A stretch of 64,000 nucleotides of DNA from Caballeronia udeis. Lineage in GTDB: Bacteria > Pseudomonadota > Gammaproteobacteria > Burkholderiales > Burkholderiaceae. The stretch lies in assembly GCF_001544555.2 (NCBI RefSeq), contig NZ_FCOK02000031.1, forward strand, positions 34,068 to 98,067, written 5' to 3'. The notes below the pieces were generated by a model, which saw only the letters and a list, made by a program, of their open reading frames with translations, had not been told where the DNA came from and did not search any database. Shown in pieces: positions 8,323 to 16,534 of this stretch. Position 1 is the stretch's first letter, and the number at the start of each line of letters is the position of its first letter. Both the position numbers and the translations under genes were made by a program.

Positions 8323-9357
8323 TCAGACGGGTTGCGCCGTGTCGCTGCCAAGCGTTGTTGAGCCAGCGGACCCCTTGGCGCCGGACTGAGCCTGCGCAAT
8401 CTGATTGGCGGCGCGTGCATGAAGCGGATGCAATGCCGGTGCAACCGGTTGCACGCCATGCCGTACCAGCCATTCCGAATAACCGCGCACGAGAAAACCG
8501 CCGTTGCGCTGCAGATACGCGTCGCGATGCCCATGATAAACGCGCTCCAGCGCGAACCACGGCACGCTCGGCAGGTCATGATGAACCGCGTGGAAGTTGT
8601 TGTTGAGGAACAGGAGACGCCAGACCCAGGATGCTTCGTTGATGACCGTGCGTTCGGGGATGTTATCCGCGGCGCGATGTTCCTGGAACGAACGGACCGC
8701 GCTCAGCGCAAGCGCCGGATATCCAACGCCGAATATGAACAGCGCGGGACTGATGCCGCATCGGTGCGCAAGCCACGTTGCGAGCAGTCCGAGCAGGGCG
8801 AGATGCAAGGCCCACGCGCCTGCAATACGCCCATTGCCCCGTGCAATCCGGGTGAGCGCCGACACGATCGCTTTCGCGATGGAAAACCACGGGCCGAGCA
8901 CAATGCGCCCGAAGAACGTGTTGCGGATGACCAGCAGGAACCGCAAGGCCGGACCTGCTCCGCGCCAGCGCTCTGCGGAGACGAAATAGCTTTCCGGATC
9001 GAGATCGGGATCGGTGAGATGAGCGTCGTTATGGTGACGCAGATGTGACTCGCGATAGACCGCGTAAGGGAACCAGACCGCGAGCGGAGCGACGCCGAAC
9101 AGCGCGTTCAACAAGGGAAAGCGTGTCGGATGACCATGCAGGAGTTCATGCTGCAACGATAAATGCAGGCAAGACAACACGGCGAGGATGCTGATCGCCA
9201 GCGGCATTCCTATCGTTCGCGCGTGAAGTGCCGTTGTGAACCAGCCGCCATACACGGCCACGATCAGAAGCCAGGTGGGCCACTCGCTGCGCCAGCGCCA
9301 GGACGCGCGTAGCTGTTGAATCCGATGGCGTTGAGCATCGTCTATGTAAAGGCTCAT
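8323..9357 (-). CDS. Membrane fatty acid desaturase
   Basis: A 344-residue integral membrane di-iron enzyme of the fatty acid desaturase (FA_desaturase) family. The three histidine boxes are present: HELLHGH at residues 70-76, HLRHH at 105-109 and 'FHAVHHDLP' near 265. Hydrophobic segments lie at about 27-65, 88-100 and 165-205, matching the usual four-helix layout with cytoplasmic His boxes. It should introduce a double bond into an acyl chain or act on a related lipid; the substrate cannot be read from the sequence. The ATG at 9357 has no strong ribosome binding site. It is a single gene. Confidence 0.88.
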   Translation of the reverse strand: MSLYIDDAQRHRIQQLRASWRWRSEWPTWLLIVAVYGGWFTTALHARTIGMPLAISILAVLSCLHLSLQHELLHGHPTRFPLLNALFGVAPLAVWFPYAVYRESHLRHHNDAHLTDPDLDPESYFVSAERWRGAGPALRFLLVIRNTFFGRIVLGPWFSIAKAIVSALTRIARGNGRIAGAWALHLALLGLLATWLAHRCGISPALFIFGVGYPALALSAVRSFQEHRAADNIPERTVINEASWVWRLLFLNNNFHAVHHDLPSVPWFALERVYHGHRDAYLQRNGGFLVRGYSEWLVRHGVQPVAPALHPLHARAANQIAQAQSGAKGSAGSTTLGSDTAQPV

Positions 9358-9706
9358 GGCAATTCAGTGACGGAACGAGCCACGATCTTAGCGGCGCTTC
9401 GCCTGCGCCCAAACCAAGCATTCCCGCTAAGCTTGTTCCCGTGTGAAGAATCGGGGCTTGAGTGGTCCCGCAACGGGAATCAGCGCCGCAAAGCGCGCCG
9501 GAGATTGAATGACGCTCATTGAATGGGATGAAACAGAGGGCGACGGGAGCACGGCGTTCCGCGCAATCGTGCTTGTTGACCGAATTACGCTTGACCGCCT
9601 GAACCTGCGAACGCACAAACGACAGACATGCTTAAAACACGACATCCGGCGGCCTGAAAGCCGCGGTCGATTACGCGCGTGATGCGCGATGGCGAAAGCG
9701 CCGTAG
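9358..9706. other. Intergenic stretch without a convincing gene
   Basis: About 349 bases between the desaturase and the small unknown gene. Minus-strand frames exist but are Arg/Ser-rich, read out of frame through both neighbours, and lack a ribosome binding site. Confidence 0.5.
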
Positions 9707-10015
9707 TTACGCCGCTTTCGCCCAAAGCCTGTTGGTCGTTCTTTTGCGCCCTGAGCTGGGGTCGTCCTGAGGTTGAGAGAGGGATTCCAGCACTTTGCGC
9801 AATGCATCTACGCGCCGCCGTTGCGCGGGCACCAGTACGTAGCCGGAGCAGACTGCGGTCAGGCGTTCATGCCAATACTCGACGTTAAGCGCGCCAGCCG
9901 GCTTCTGACTCATCGCCCGCAACTGGCCTATTGCCCGTTCGATGTGTTGAAGCTCTGCGTCGGCCTGTGTCGACGTTCGTGGACCTTCTGACGTCGGACA
10001 TCTTTTGGCTTTCAT
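9707..10015 (-). CDS. Small hypothetical protein
   Basis: A 102-residue basic, helical protein with no membrane segment. The stretch 'QADAELQHIERAIGQLRAM' and 'ERLTAVCSGYVLVPAQRRRVDALRKVLESL' have the spacing of two amphipathic helices. I take the ATG at 10015 (MKAKR) over one eight codons earlier because a G-rich run (GGGGGCG) lies just upstream. I do not recognise the family. The coding case rests on residue composition alone, so it could be spurious. Confidence 0.5.
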   Translation of the reverse strand: MKAKRCPTSEGPRTSTQADAELQHIERAIGQLRAMSQKPAGALNVEYWHERLTAVCSGYVLVPAQRRRVDALRKVLESLSQPQDDPSSGRKRTTNRLWAKAA

Positions 10016-10431
10016 CTGCGCCCCCATTCTTGCCGGCAAGCTTCTGAACGCATGTCGATTCTGTCGATGACTGCTGCGTCCATTGCTGCATCTGGCTATT
10101 CCCCATCGCCCGCGCGTTTATGTATGCGTCCGGCGTCCCCGGTTTGATTCGACCGTTGATGCATAGTCGCAAGGGCGGGACACACGCACCGTCTGAAATC
10201 GCACATTGAAGGCGCCGGGTGCCCGGCTAATCGGGCGATGCAAACGTTTTCTGTGTGCTGGGATACGAAGTAAGCGCGCCGAACAACGCTAATGTCCGGC
10301 GGAACGATGCTTGAGACGGGGCAGTTGGCGAGAAAGCAGCTTCCGGGAAGGTCGCTTCCAACAATGCTGGTTTCAACAACGCAGGGACATGCACCACGCG
10401 CAAGACATCAAGCGACGCGATTAAAAGCAGG
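10016..10431. other. Intergenic stretch without a visible gene
   Basis: About 416 bases. I found no frame with both a ribosome binding site and natural composition. The region should hold the promoter of the small gene ending at 9707. Confidence 0.5.
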
Positions 10432-10710
10432 TCACTCGTCTGTGGGCGTCTTCAGCTTGCCGCTGCGTTTGATCTGTTCGTCCATGGCCAGGTCGAGCTT
10501 GCTTACGCGTCGCGGTTTCTCGGGCTTGAGTCCGTTCACGAAGGCCACGAAATCGTCCATGGTCTGCGGCGGGGACAGCTTCTGTTCACCGCTTGCCGCC
10601 CGGTCGACGAGATAAAACAAGCCGCCGCTCAGGCTCACGGCTGCATAGTGCGGATTGCCGGAGCGCGTCTTGAGACGCTCTACCGCGTTGATGGCTTTAG
10701 TCGAGCGCAC
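10432..10710 (-). CDS. Small conserved-looking protein, GTG start
   Basis: A 92-residue soluble protein: an N-terminal helix, then 'HYAAVSLSGGLFYLVDR' which looks like a beta hairpin, then a helix 'TMDDFVAFVNGL' and a basic C-terminal tail. The only in-frame start that covers the conserved-looking part is GTG at 10710 and no clear Shine-Dalgarno precedes it, so the true start may be a non-standard codon slightly upstream. I have seen similar small proteins in Burkholderia but cannot give a function. It lies 72 bases downstream of the lipoprotein gene on the same strand. Confidence 0.6.
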   Translation of the reverse strand: MRSTKAINAVERLKTRSGNPHYAAVSLSGGLFYLVDRAASGEQKLSPPQTMDDFVAFVNGLKPEKPRRVSKLDLAMDEQIKRSGKLKTPTDE

Positions 10711-10782
10711 GATCAGCCCGGTAAAAAAGCACGCGCGAAGGTGTCAGGAAACAGGTGTCATGGAACACCTTGTGAAGCCCCC

Positions 10783-11115
10783 TCATGGCGCGCATTTCTT
10801 GCTCGCGCCTTCGAGCCACAGGTTCGACAGATGCCGTTCGCCCGGATAAAACCGGTACGATGTTTCGCCGTTATCGAAGCGAACCTTGATCACGTTGGAG
10901 TCCCCGAATTCGAGCATCGTGCCCTGGGGAATCGGTGTTTGCTTGAACGTGGCGTCATGTTTTTTCGCTTCGTCCGTCAGGCACTGCACGATGCTCGCCA
11001 CCGACGCGTTAGGCGCCGTTTCGACTTCCGGCTGACCGGCGTCGACGTTATGGAATTGAGCACAGGCTTGCAATAAAAACAACGGAAGCGCGAGCGCGCC
11101 GACAATCTTTTTCAT
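10783..11115 (-). CDS. Small predicted lipoprotein
   Basis: A 110-residue protein with a lipoprotein signal peptide: MKK, a hydrophobic core and the lipobox 'LLQAC' with Cys18 as the acylation site. The mature part holds two other Cys residues (in 'IVQCLTDEA' and 'KKCAP' near the end) that could form a disulfide. 'MLEFGDSNVIKVRFDNGETSYRFYPG' suggests a small beta domain. The product should sit in the outer or inner membrane facing the periplasm. Function unknown. Confidence 0.72.
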   Translation of the reverse strand: MKKIVGALALPLFLLQACAQFHNVDAGQPEVETAPNASVASIVQCLTDEAKKHDATFKQTPIPQGTMLEFGDSNVIKVRFDNGETSYRFYPGERHLSNLWLEGASKKCAP

Positions 11116-11268
11116 GGTGTCCTTAAAGGTTTGCGACCGGCTTTTCGACGCAGTGTTCGACTAGCGCAATCCCACATTACAGCACAGCGGCCTTACGTTT
11201 TCCGTCCGCGCCGACCCTGACCGGGGACGACGACGCGAAGGACGAAACGCCGTGGGCGCTGACGCAGA

Positions 11269-12972
11269 TCACGCATCCGGCGGCACGCCGAGAAGCTGCA
11301 TGGTGCCGCCGACCACGCCCGAAAACACCGGCCCGGCGACGGTGCCGCCATAGTAGGAGCCGGCCGACGGTTCATCGATCATGACGGCGACTATGACTTG
11401 CGGGTCGCTCATCGGCGCCATGCCGACGAACGACGCGCGATACTTGTTCGCCGCGTACGTGCGTCCGACCTGCTTGCGCGCGGTGCCGGTCTTCCCGCCC
11501 ACGCGATACCCATCCACCGCTGCCGCACGTCCCGTGCCACGGGGTCCCATCGCGAGTTCGAGCATGTCGCGCACAGCCGCCGCCGTCGCGGGTTTCGTGA
11601 CTTGCACCGGTTCCGGCGTGGCCTGGCCGCGAATCAGGGTGGACTGCCGGAATTCACCGTTTCCCGCGTAAGCCGTATAAACCTGTGCAATCTGCAACAG
11701 CGACAACGACAACCCATAGCCGTACGCCATGGTCGCCTGTTCAATCGGCCGCCAGCGTTCGTACGCCCGCAAGCGCCCGGTCGCGGCGCCCGGAAACGTC
11801 AGGTCCGGCGCCTGGCCAATGCCGTATTCGCGATACTTGTCCCACACCGTTTGCGGGCGAAGCTTGAGCGAGAGCTTCGTCAACGCGATATTGCTCGACA
11901 TCTGCACGGCTTCTGAGACCGTAATGACGCCGTGGTTCGACGTATCGTGAATCACGTTCGGCCCGAGTTTGAACGTCCCCGGCGATGTATCAATGCGCGT
12001 GTCCGGCCGTACGTAGCCGAGATCGATAGCGAGCGCCGCCACCAGCGGCTTGATCGTCGAGCCCGGCTCGAAGGTGTCGGTCAGCGCGCGGTTGCGCAAC
12101 TGTTCGCCGGTCAGCCGCACGCGATCGTTCGGGTCGAAGGTGGGATAGTTCGCGAGCGCGAGGATCTCGCCGTTCTTCGCGTCGAGCACGACCACGCTGC
12201 CAGCACGCGCGCGGTGCTTCGTGATCGCCGCCGCCAGTTGCGTGTGCGCGAGCTGCTGGATCCGGCGATCGATGGTCAGATGAATGGTCTCGCCATTCTC
12301 CGGCAACTCCACTTCGCCGATCTCGGACACCACCCGCCCCAGCCGGTCGCGGATCACTTCGCGTTGACCGTGTTCGCCCGTCAGCCGGTCGTTTGCCGCG
12401 AGTTCGATGCCTTCCTGGCCCTTGTCCTCGTTGTCCGTGAAACCGACGATGTGTGCCGCTGATTCCCCTTCGGGATAGAAGCGTTTGGTGTCGGCTATCA
12501 GGGTCACGCCCGCCAGGCCGGTTTCCGCGATACGGGTGGCCGTATCGGCATCGACCTGCCGTTTCAGCAGCACGAACGAGCGCGCACCGTCGAGGCGGCG
12601 CGCGAGCTCCTTTTCGGGCATGTCGATCAGGCGAGCGATTGCTGGCAAGGTCTCGCGATCAAAGCGCGATGGCGTTGCCCAGATCGCATAGGTCGCAAGA
12701 CTTACGGCCAGCATTGCGCCGTTGCGGTCGACAATGCGCCCGCGTGTTGCGCTGAGCTCCAGCGTGCGTTGATAGCGCTTTTGCCCCTCGCTAATATAAA
12801 AGTCCTGGTTCACGACCTGCACCCACAGCGCACGCGCGGCGAGCGCTGCGAAGGCGCTGAACATCAGCAGCACGACCAGCGTGGAGCGCCACCGTGGCAG
12901 CCGGCTTTCGAGCACGGCGTTTTTCACGGGCGTCCGATAAGATTCATGGGCTCGCTTGGCGGTTTTACGCAT
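11269..12972 (-). CDS. FtsI/PBP2-type peptidoglycan D,D-transpeptidase (second copy)
   Basis: A 567-residue class B penicillin-binding protein. It has a short cytoplasmic tail, one membrane anchor at about 30-52, the PBP dimerisation domain starting at 'SATRGRIVDRNGAMLA' (about 73-88) and a transpeptidase domain. The catalytic motifs are all present: SxxK with Ser305 in 'EPGSTIKPL', SxN in 'MSSNIAL' and KTG in 'GGKTGTARK'. It should cross-link septal or lateral wall peptide stems. It is not next to mraW, ftsL or murE, so it is an FtsI paralogue outside the division cluster; Burkholderia genomes often have one. It is slightly shorter than typical FtsI (about 580-600). Confidence 0.88.
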   Translation of the reverse strand: MRKTAKRAHESYRTPVKNAVLESRLPRWRSTLVVLLMFSAFAALAARALWVQVVNQDFYISEGQKRYQRTLELSATRGRIVDRNGAMLAVSLATYAIWATPSRFDRETLPAIARLIDMPEKELARRLDGARSFVLLKRQVDADTATRIAETGLAGVTLIADTKRFYPEGESAAHIVGFTDNEDKGQEGIELAANDRLTGEHGQREVIRDRLGRVVSEIGEVELPENGETIHLTIDRRIQQLAHTQLAAAITKHRARAGSVVVLDAKNGEILALANYPTFDPNDRVRLTGEQLRNRALTDTFEPGSTIKPLVAALAIDLGYVRPDTRIDTSPGTFKLGPNVIHDTSNHGVITVSEAVQMSSNIALTKLSLKLRPQTVWDKYREYGIGQAPDLTFPGAATGRLRAYERWRPIEQATMAYGYGLSLSLLQIAQVYTAYAGNGEFRQSTLIRGQATPEPVQVTKPATAAAVRDMLELAMGPRGTGRAAAVDGYRVGGKTGTARKQVGRTYAANKYRASFVGMAPMSDPQVIVAVMIDEPSAGSYYGGTVAGPVFSGVVGGTMQLLGVPPDA

Positions 12973-12981
12973 CGGGACGAT

Positions 12982-13830
12982 TCAGGACGTGGTGGACGTG
13001 GACAACCGCGCGATACGCTCGAGCAAGGCATCGGCCTCGTTGCCGGCCAAGGTGAGCCCAAACACGTCTTGCAACACGCTGCGCAGTTCCGCCGGGTTCG
13101 CCAGTTCGCGCCTGGATTCCGTCTTGCCACGCTGGGTCAGGGTCATGTCGTACAAGGTCTGCCGCTCACCCGGCACAACCCGCGCGACGACCAGGTGGTT
13201 CACGAAAATCGACTCGGGATACGTCGATACATAGTGGTTCGCGATGGCGTAGTCGGAGGGAAATTGCGGTTCGAGGTCGAAACGGTAGATTGGCCTCCAG
13301 GTATCGCCGAGTTTTACTTGCAGCATGAAATCGCCGCGCTCGATAAGGTCGAGACGAAACGGCTCGTGTGGCGTCGCCTGTTCGCGGCCTGCGTCGAACA
13401 GCAGCGGGGCGCTGAGCGTCATGCTGCCGAAGCCGACGTCCGCAAGCCAGGTGTCGTCGGGCGTTTCGACCAGCAACATCATGTGGGTGCGTGGCGCCAT
13501 GGCGGCCGGATCGTTCCACAGCACGCGGGCGGCGAGGCCCGTGGTCTCGAAGCCGAGCGTGTCGAGCACGGCGCGAAACAGCAGGTTGTGTTCGTAGCAA
13601 TACCCGCCGCGCCGGGCGCTCACGAGCTTCGCGAATACGGACGCGAGGCCCAGGCTTGGCGTGCGCCCGAGCAGCGAGTCGAGATTTTCGAACGGGATCG
13701 CTTGCGGATGCAGCCTGTGCAGCGCGTGCAGCGTCTCTGATGTAGCCTGCTGAGACTTGCGATCAGGCGCGATATAGCCGATGCGGTCGAAATAGGCGGC
13801 GAGTTGCGCCGGGGAGAGTATCTGATTCAT
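12982..13830 (-). CDS. nat: Arylamine N-acetyltransferase
   Basis: A 282-residue cytoplasmic enzyme that moves acetyl from acetyl-CoA to arylamines, arylhydrazines or related acceptors. The Cys-His-Asp triad of the NAT family is visible: Cys78 in 'RRGGYCYEHN', His in 'PRTHMMLLVE' and Asp in 'WLADVGFG'. Length agrees with the family (about 275-285). The ATG at 13830 follows AGGAG at six bases; the frame is open for another 76 codons upstream, but that part is made largely by the 12-bp repeat and should be untranslated. It ends ten bases from the transpeptidase gene start, so the two may be co-transcribed. Confidence 0.9.
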   Translation of the reverse strand: MNQILSPAQLAAYFDRIGYIAPDRKSQQATSETLHALHRLHPQAIPFENLDSLLGRTPSLGLASVFAKLVSARRGGYCYEHNLLFRAVLDTLGFETTGLAARVLWNDPAAMAPRTHMMLLVETPDDTWLADVGFGSMTLSAPLLFDAGREQATPHEPFRLDLIERGDFMLQVKLGDTWRPIYRFDLEPQFPSDYAIANHYVSTYPESIFVNHLVVARVVPGERQTLYDMTLTQRGKTESRRELANPAELRSVLQDVFGLTLAGNEADALLERIARLSTSTTS

Positions 13831-13968
13831 GTGGAACTCCTGCACGGATAATGGAAACGAGGCCGGGCGAGCCGCCGCGAGGTGCCGACATTCTACGGCA
13901 CCGCCCACTTGCCGATTACATATTGCATACGCTGCGCATCGGTCCGCACACGTCGGAAAGGCAGAAGC

Positions 13969-14021
13969 AGGCCAGGAAACAGGCCAGGAAACAGGCCAGG
14001 AAACAGGCCAGGAAACAGGCC
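13969..14021. repeat. Tandem 12-bp repeat, 4.4 copies
   Basis: The unit AGGCCAGGAAAC is repeated four times exactly (13969-14016) and followed by a partial copy. It sits in the 273-base gap between the divergent nat and zwf genes, about 85 bases before the zwf start. Confidence 0.95.
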
Positions 14022-14103
14022 GTTTGGGCGGGATTTTGAACTGTGACGCGCCCAACATGGTCTTTAATAGGCAGTGCGTTCAACTCTTCTTTTAAAGAAC
14101 CCT

Positions 14104-15657
14104 ATGTCGACCTCACTCGCTACCGCAACTTCGTCCCCGCCGCCCGCGGGCAAGCATCCCGCCCCGCCGTGCACCCTTGTGATCTTCGGTGCAGCCGGGG
14201 ACCTGACCAAACGGCTGCTGATGCCGGCGCTATACAACCTGTCGTCGGATCGCCTGCTCGACGACACGATGAAGATCATCGGCGTGAATCACGGGGAGCT
14301 CGAGACGAGCGCCTGGCGTGACCAGCTGACCGACTCGCTGAAAAAATTCGCCGCAGACAAGGCTGGTGCCTTCCACACGTCGCATTTCGACGACAAAGCG
14401 TGGAGCTGGGTCGCGGACCGCCTGCAATACGTGGCCGGCGAATTCGAAACCGACGACGTATTTAACAAGCTGAAGCAGACGTTGGGTGACAACGGAAATG
14501 TCATTTTTTATCTCGCCGTCAGTTCGCGCTTCTTCAAGCCGATTGTCGAGCGGCTTGGCCGAGCGGCATTGCTGAAGGAAAGCGACCAGGGTTTCCGTCG
14601 CGTGGTGATCGAAAAGCCGTTCGGGCACGACTATGCGTCGGCGAAGGATCTCAACGAGAGCATCCTCAAGTTCGCCGACGAGAACCAGATTTATCGTATA
14701 GATCATTTTCTTGGCAAGGACACGGTGCAGAGCATCCTCGCGGTGCGCTTCGCGAACGCGTTGTTCGAGCCTATTTTTCGGCGCGAATACATTGATCACG
14801 TGCAGATCACGGCGGCGGAAACCATTGGTGTGGAAGCGCGTGGCGGGTTTTACGAGCAGACGGGCGCGTTCCGCGACATGGTGCCGAACCACCTGTTCCA
14901 GTTGCTTGGCATGGTCGCCATGGAACCGCCGAATTCATTCGATGCAGAAGCCGTGCGCGACAAGAAGGCGGAAATTTTCGACGCGATCCAGCCGCTGAAA
15001 CCCAACGACGTCGTGCTCGGGCAGTACGAAAAATCCGCGGCCATGGCGGGGTATCGGGAGGAAGCGGATGTCGCGCCGGATAGCCAGACCGAGACATACG
15101 CGGCGGCGCGCGTGTTCGTCGAGAACTGGCGCTGGGCCGGCGTGCCGTTTTATCTGCGAACCGGCAAGCGGATGACGGCGCGGCGCACGGAGATATCGGT
15201 GCAACTGAAGGCGGTGCCGTTCCTGCTCTTCCGTGACACTCCCGTGGACACCCTCGTGCCGAACGTGCTGACCTTGCGCATTGACCCGGAACACGGCACG
15301 ACCTTCGATTTCAACGTGAAGGTGCCCGGGCCTGTGATGCAGGTCGGGGCCGTCAAGTCGTCGTTCAAGTACGGCGACTTTTTCGACGAGAAGCCGAACG
15401 TGGGTTATGAAACACTGCTGTACGACTGCATGCTCGGCGACGAAACGCTGTTCCAGCGTGCCGATAGTATTGAAACCAGCTGGGCGGCTGTTGACGCCGT
15501 GTTGCATCCCGAAGGCGGCCCGTTGCCGGTACATGGCTACACGGCGGGCAGCGCGGGACCGAAAGAAGCTGACGATCTGCTGAAGGCGGACGGCCGCGCC
15601 TGGCGCCCGCTGGCAGACGAGCACACGCAAAAACCCGATCACGACGACAAGAACTGA
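14104..15657 (+). CDS. zwf: Glucose-6-phosphate 1-dehydrogenase
   Basis: A 517-residue cytoplasmic enzyme that oxidises glucose 6-phosphate to 6-phosphogluconolactone with NADP, the entry to the pentose phosphate and Entner-Doudoroff routes. The nucleotide-binding loop is 'VIFGAAGDLTKRLLMPAL' near residue 28, and the active-site signature is 'RIDHFLGKDTVQSI' near 200 with its catalytic His and Lys. Family length is about 490; the N-terminus carries an extra Ala/Pro/Ser-rich 22 residues. I use the ATG at 14104; a GTG ten codons upstream is in frame. It is the first gene of a unit with polyphosphate glucokinase (ten-base gap) and a HAD phosphatase. Confidence 0.95.
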   Translation: MSTSLATATSSPPPAGKHPAPPCTLVIFGAAGDLTKRLLMPALYNLSSDRLLDDTMKIIGVNHGELETSAWRDQLTDSLKKFAADKAGAFHTSHFDDKAWSWVADRLQYVAGEFETDDVFNKLKQTLGDNGNVIFYLAVSSRFFKPIVERLGRAALLKESDQGFRRVVIEKPFGHDYASAKDLNESILKFADENQIYRIDHFLGKDTVQSILAVRFANALFEPIFRREYIDHVQITAAETIGVEARGGFYEQTGAFRDMVPNHLFQLLGMVAMEPPNSFDAEAVRDKKAEIFDAIQPLKPNDVVLGQYEKSAAMAGYREEADVAPDSQTETYAAARVFVENWRWAGVPFYLRTGKRMTARRTEISVQLKAVPFLLFRDTPVDTLVPNVLTLRIDPEHGTTFDFNVKVPGPVMQVGAVKSSFKYGDFFDEKPNVGYETLLYDCMLGDETLFQRADSIETSWAAVDAVLHPEGGPLPVHGYTAGSAGPKEADDLLKADGRAWRPLADEHTQKPDHDDKN

Positions 15658-15667
15658 GGAGAACCGT

Positions 15668-16534
15668 ATGGGGACAGCAGCACGCAAGGCAGCAGTGAAA
15701 AAGACCGCGGCAGGTAAGACAGCGGTGAAAAAGGCGGTTGCGGGTAAGGCAGCCGCGGTCAAGACAGCCTCGCGCTCGCGCGGGAAAGAACGGATTCTGG
15801 CCATTGATGTGGGCGGCACAGGCCTGAAGGCCGCGATTATCGATGCGCACGGGAAGATGGAAACCGAGCGGCTAAAAGTGGCCACGCCGCATCCGTGTCC
15901 GCCGGACGTGTTGGTGCAGAAGCTGGTGGAACTGGTTCAGCCGCTGTCGACACCGCTGCCGGCCACGCAGATCTCGATTGGCTTTCCGGGCGTAGTGCGG
16001 GACAACCACGTGCTGACCGCGCCGAACCTCGGCAACGAATTCTGGCGCAACGTGCCGCTCGCCCAGATGCTGGCGGAGCACCTGGGGAACCTGCCGGTGC
16101 GCATCATCAACGACGCCGAGATGCAGGGGCTTGCCGCTATCGAAGGGAAAGGCATCGAGTTCGTGCTGACGCTTGGCACGGGCGCCGGCACCGCACTTTT
16201 CCGCGATGGCGAACTCATGCCGCATCTCGAGCTGGCGCATCATCCGGTGAATAAAAACAAGACGTACGATGAATATCTCGGCAATGCGGCGCGTGACAAG
16301 GCGGGCAACAAACGCTGGAATCGCCGGGTGGAGAAGATCATCGGCATCCTGAGTTCGCTGGTGAACTACGACCGTTTGTGGATTGGCGGCGGCAATGCAG
16401 CCAATCTGAATTTCGAGTTGCCGGATAACGTGAAGGTAGTCTCGAACGAGGCGGGCATTGAAGGCGGCGCGCGGCTCTGGCACCCGCGTTCAGTGCGCGA
16501 GACGCGGCAATTGCCGCCTGGAGCGTTTGAATGA
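15668..16534 (+). CDS. ppgK: Polyphosphate glucokinase with histone-like N-terminal tail
   Basis: A 288-residue ROK-family kinase that makes glucose 6-phosphate from glucose using polyphosphate (often also ATP). Motifs: 'LAIDVGGTGLKAAIID' (phosphate loop, about 44-59), 'IGFPGVVRD' near 103, 'INDAEMQGLA' with the catalytic Asp near 149 and 'LTLGTGAGTALF' near 170; the family lacks the ROK zinc motif, as seen here. Unusual is the first 42 residues: Lys/Ala/Thr/Val only, including two near-identical 10-residue units AVKKTAAGKT and AVKKAVAGKA, like histone H1 tails. It could bind DNA or polyphosphate. RBS is GAGGAGAA. Its product is the substrate of the preceding gene, zwf; the next gene overlaps by four bases. 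Confidence 0.88.
   Translation: MGTAARKAAVKKTAAGKTAVKKAVAGKAAAVKTASRSRGKERILAIDVGGTGLKAAIIDAHGKMETERLKVATPHPCPPDVLVQKLVELVQPLSTPLPATQISIGFPGVVRDNHVLTAPNLGNEFWRNVPLAQMLAEHLGNLPVRIINDAEMQGLAAIEGKGIEFVLTLGTGAGTALFRDGELMPHLELAHHPVNKNKTYDEYLGNAARDKAGNKRWNRRVEKIIGILSSLVNYDRLWIGGGNAANLNFELPDNVKVVSNEAGIEGGARLWHPRSVRETRQLPPGAFE

Noticed and set aside
9427..9807. 126-codon minus-strand frame upstream of the desaturase
   Set aside because: Out of frame with the accepted gene at 9707-10015, Arg/Ser-rich and without a start signal.
13831..14058. N-terminal extension of arylamine N-acetyltransferase through the 12-bp repeat (Pro-Val-Ser-Trp repeats)
   Set aside because: The open frame comes from the repeat; the real start at 13830 has an AGGAG site and the usual family length.
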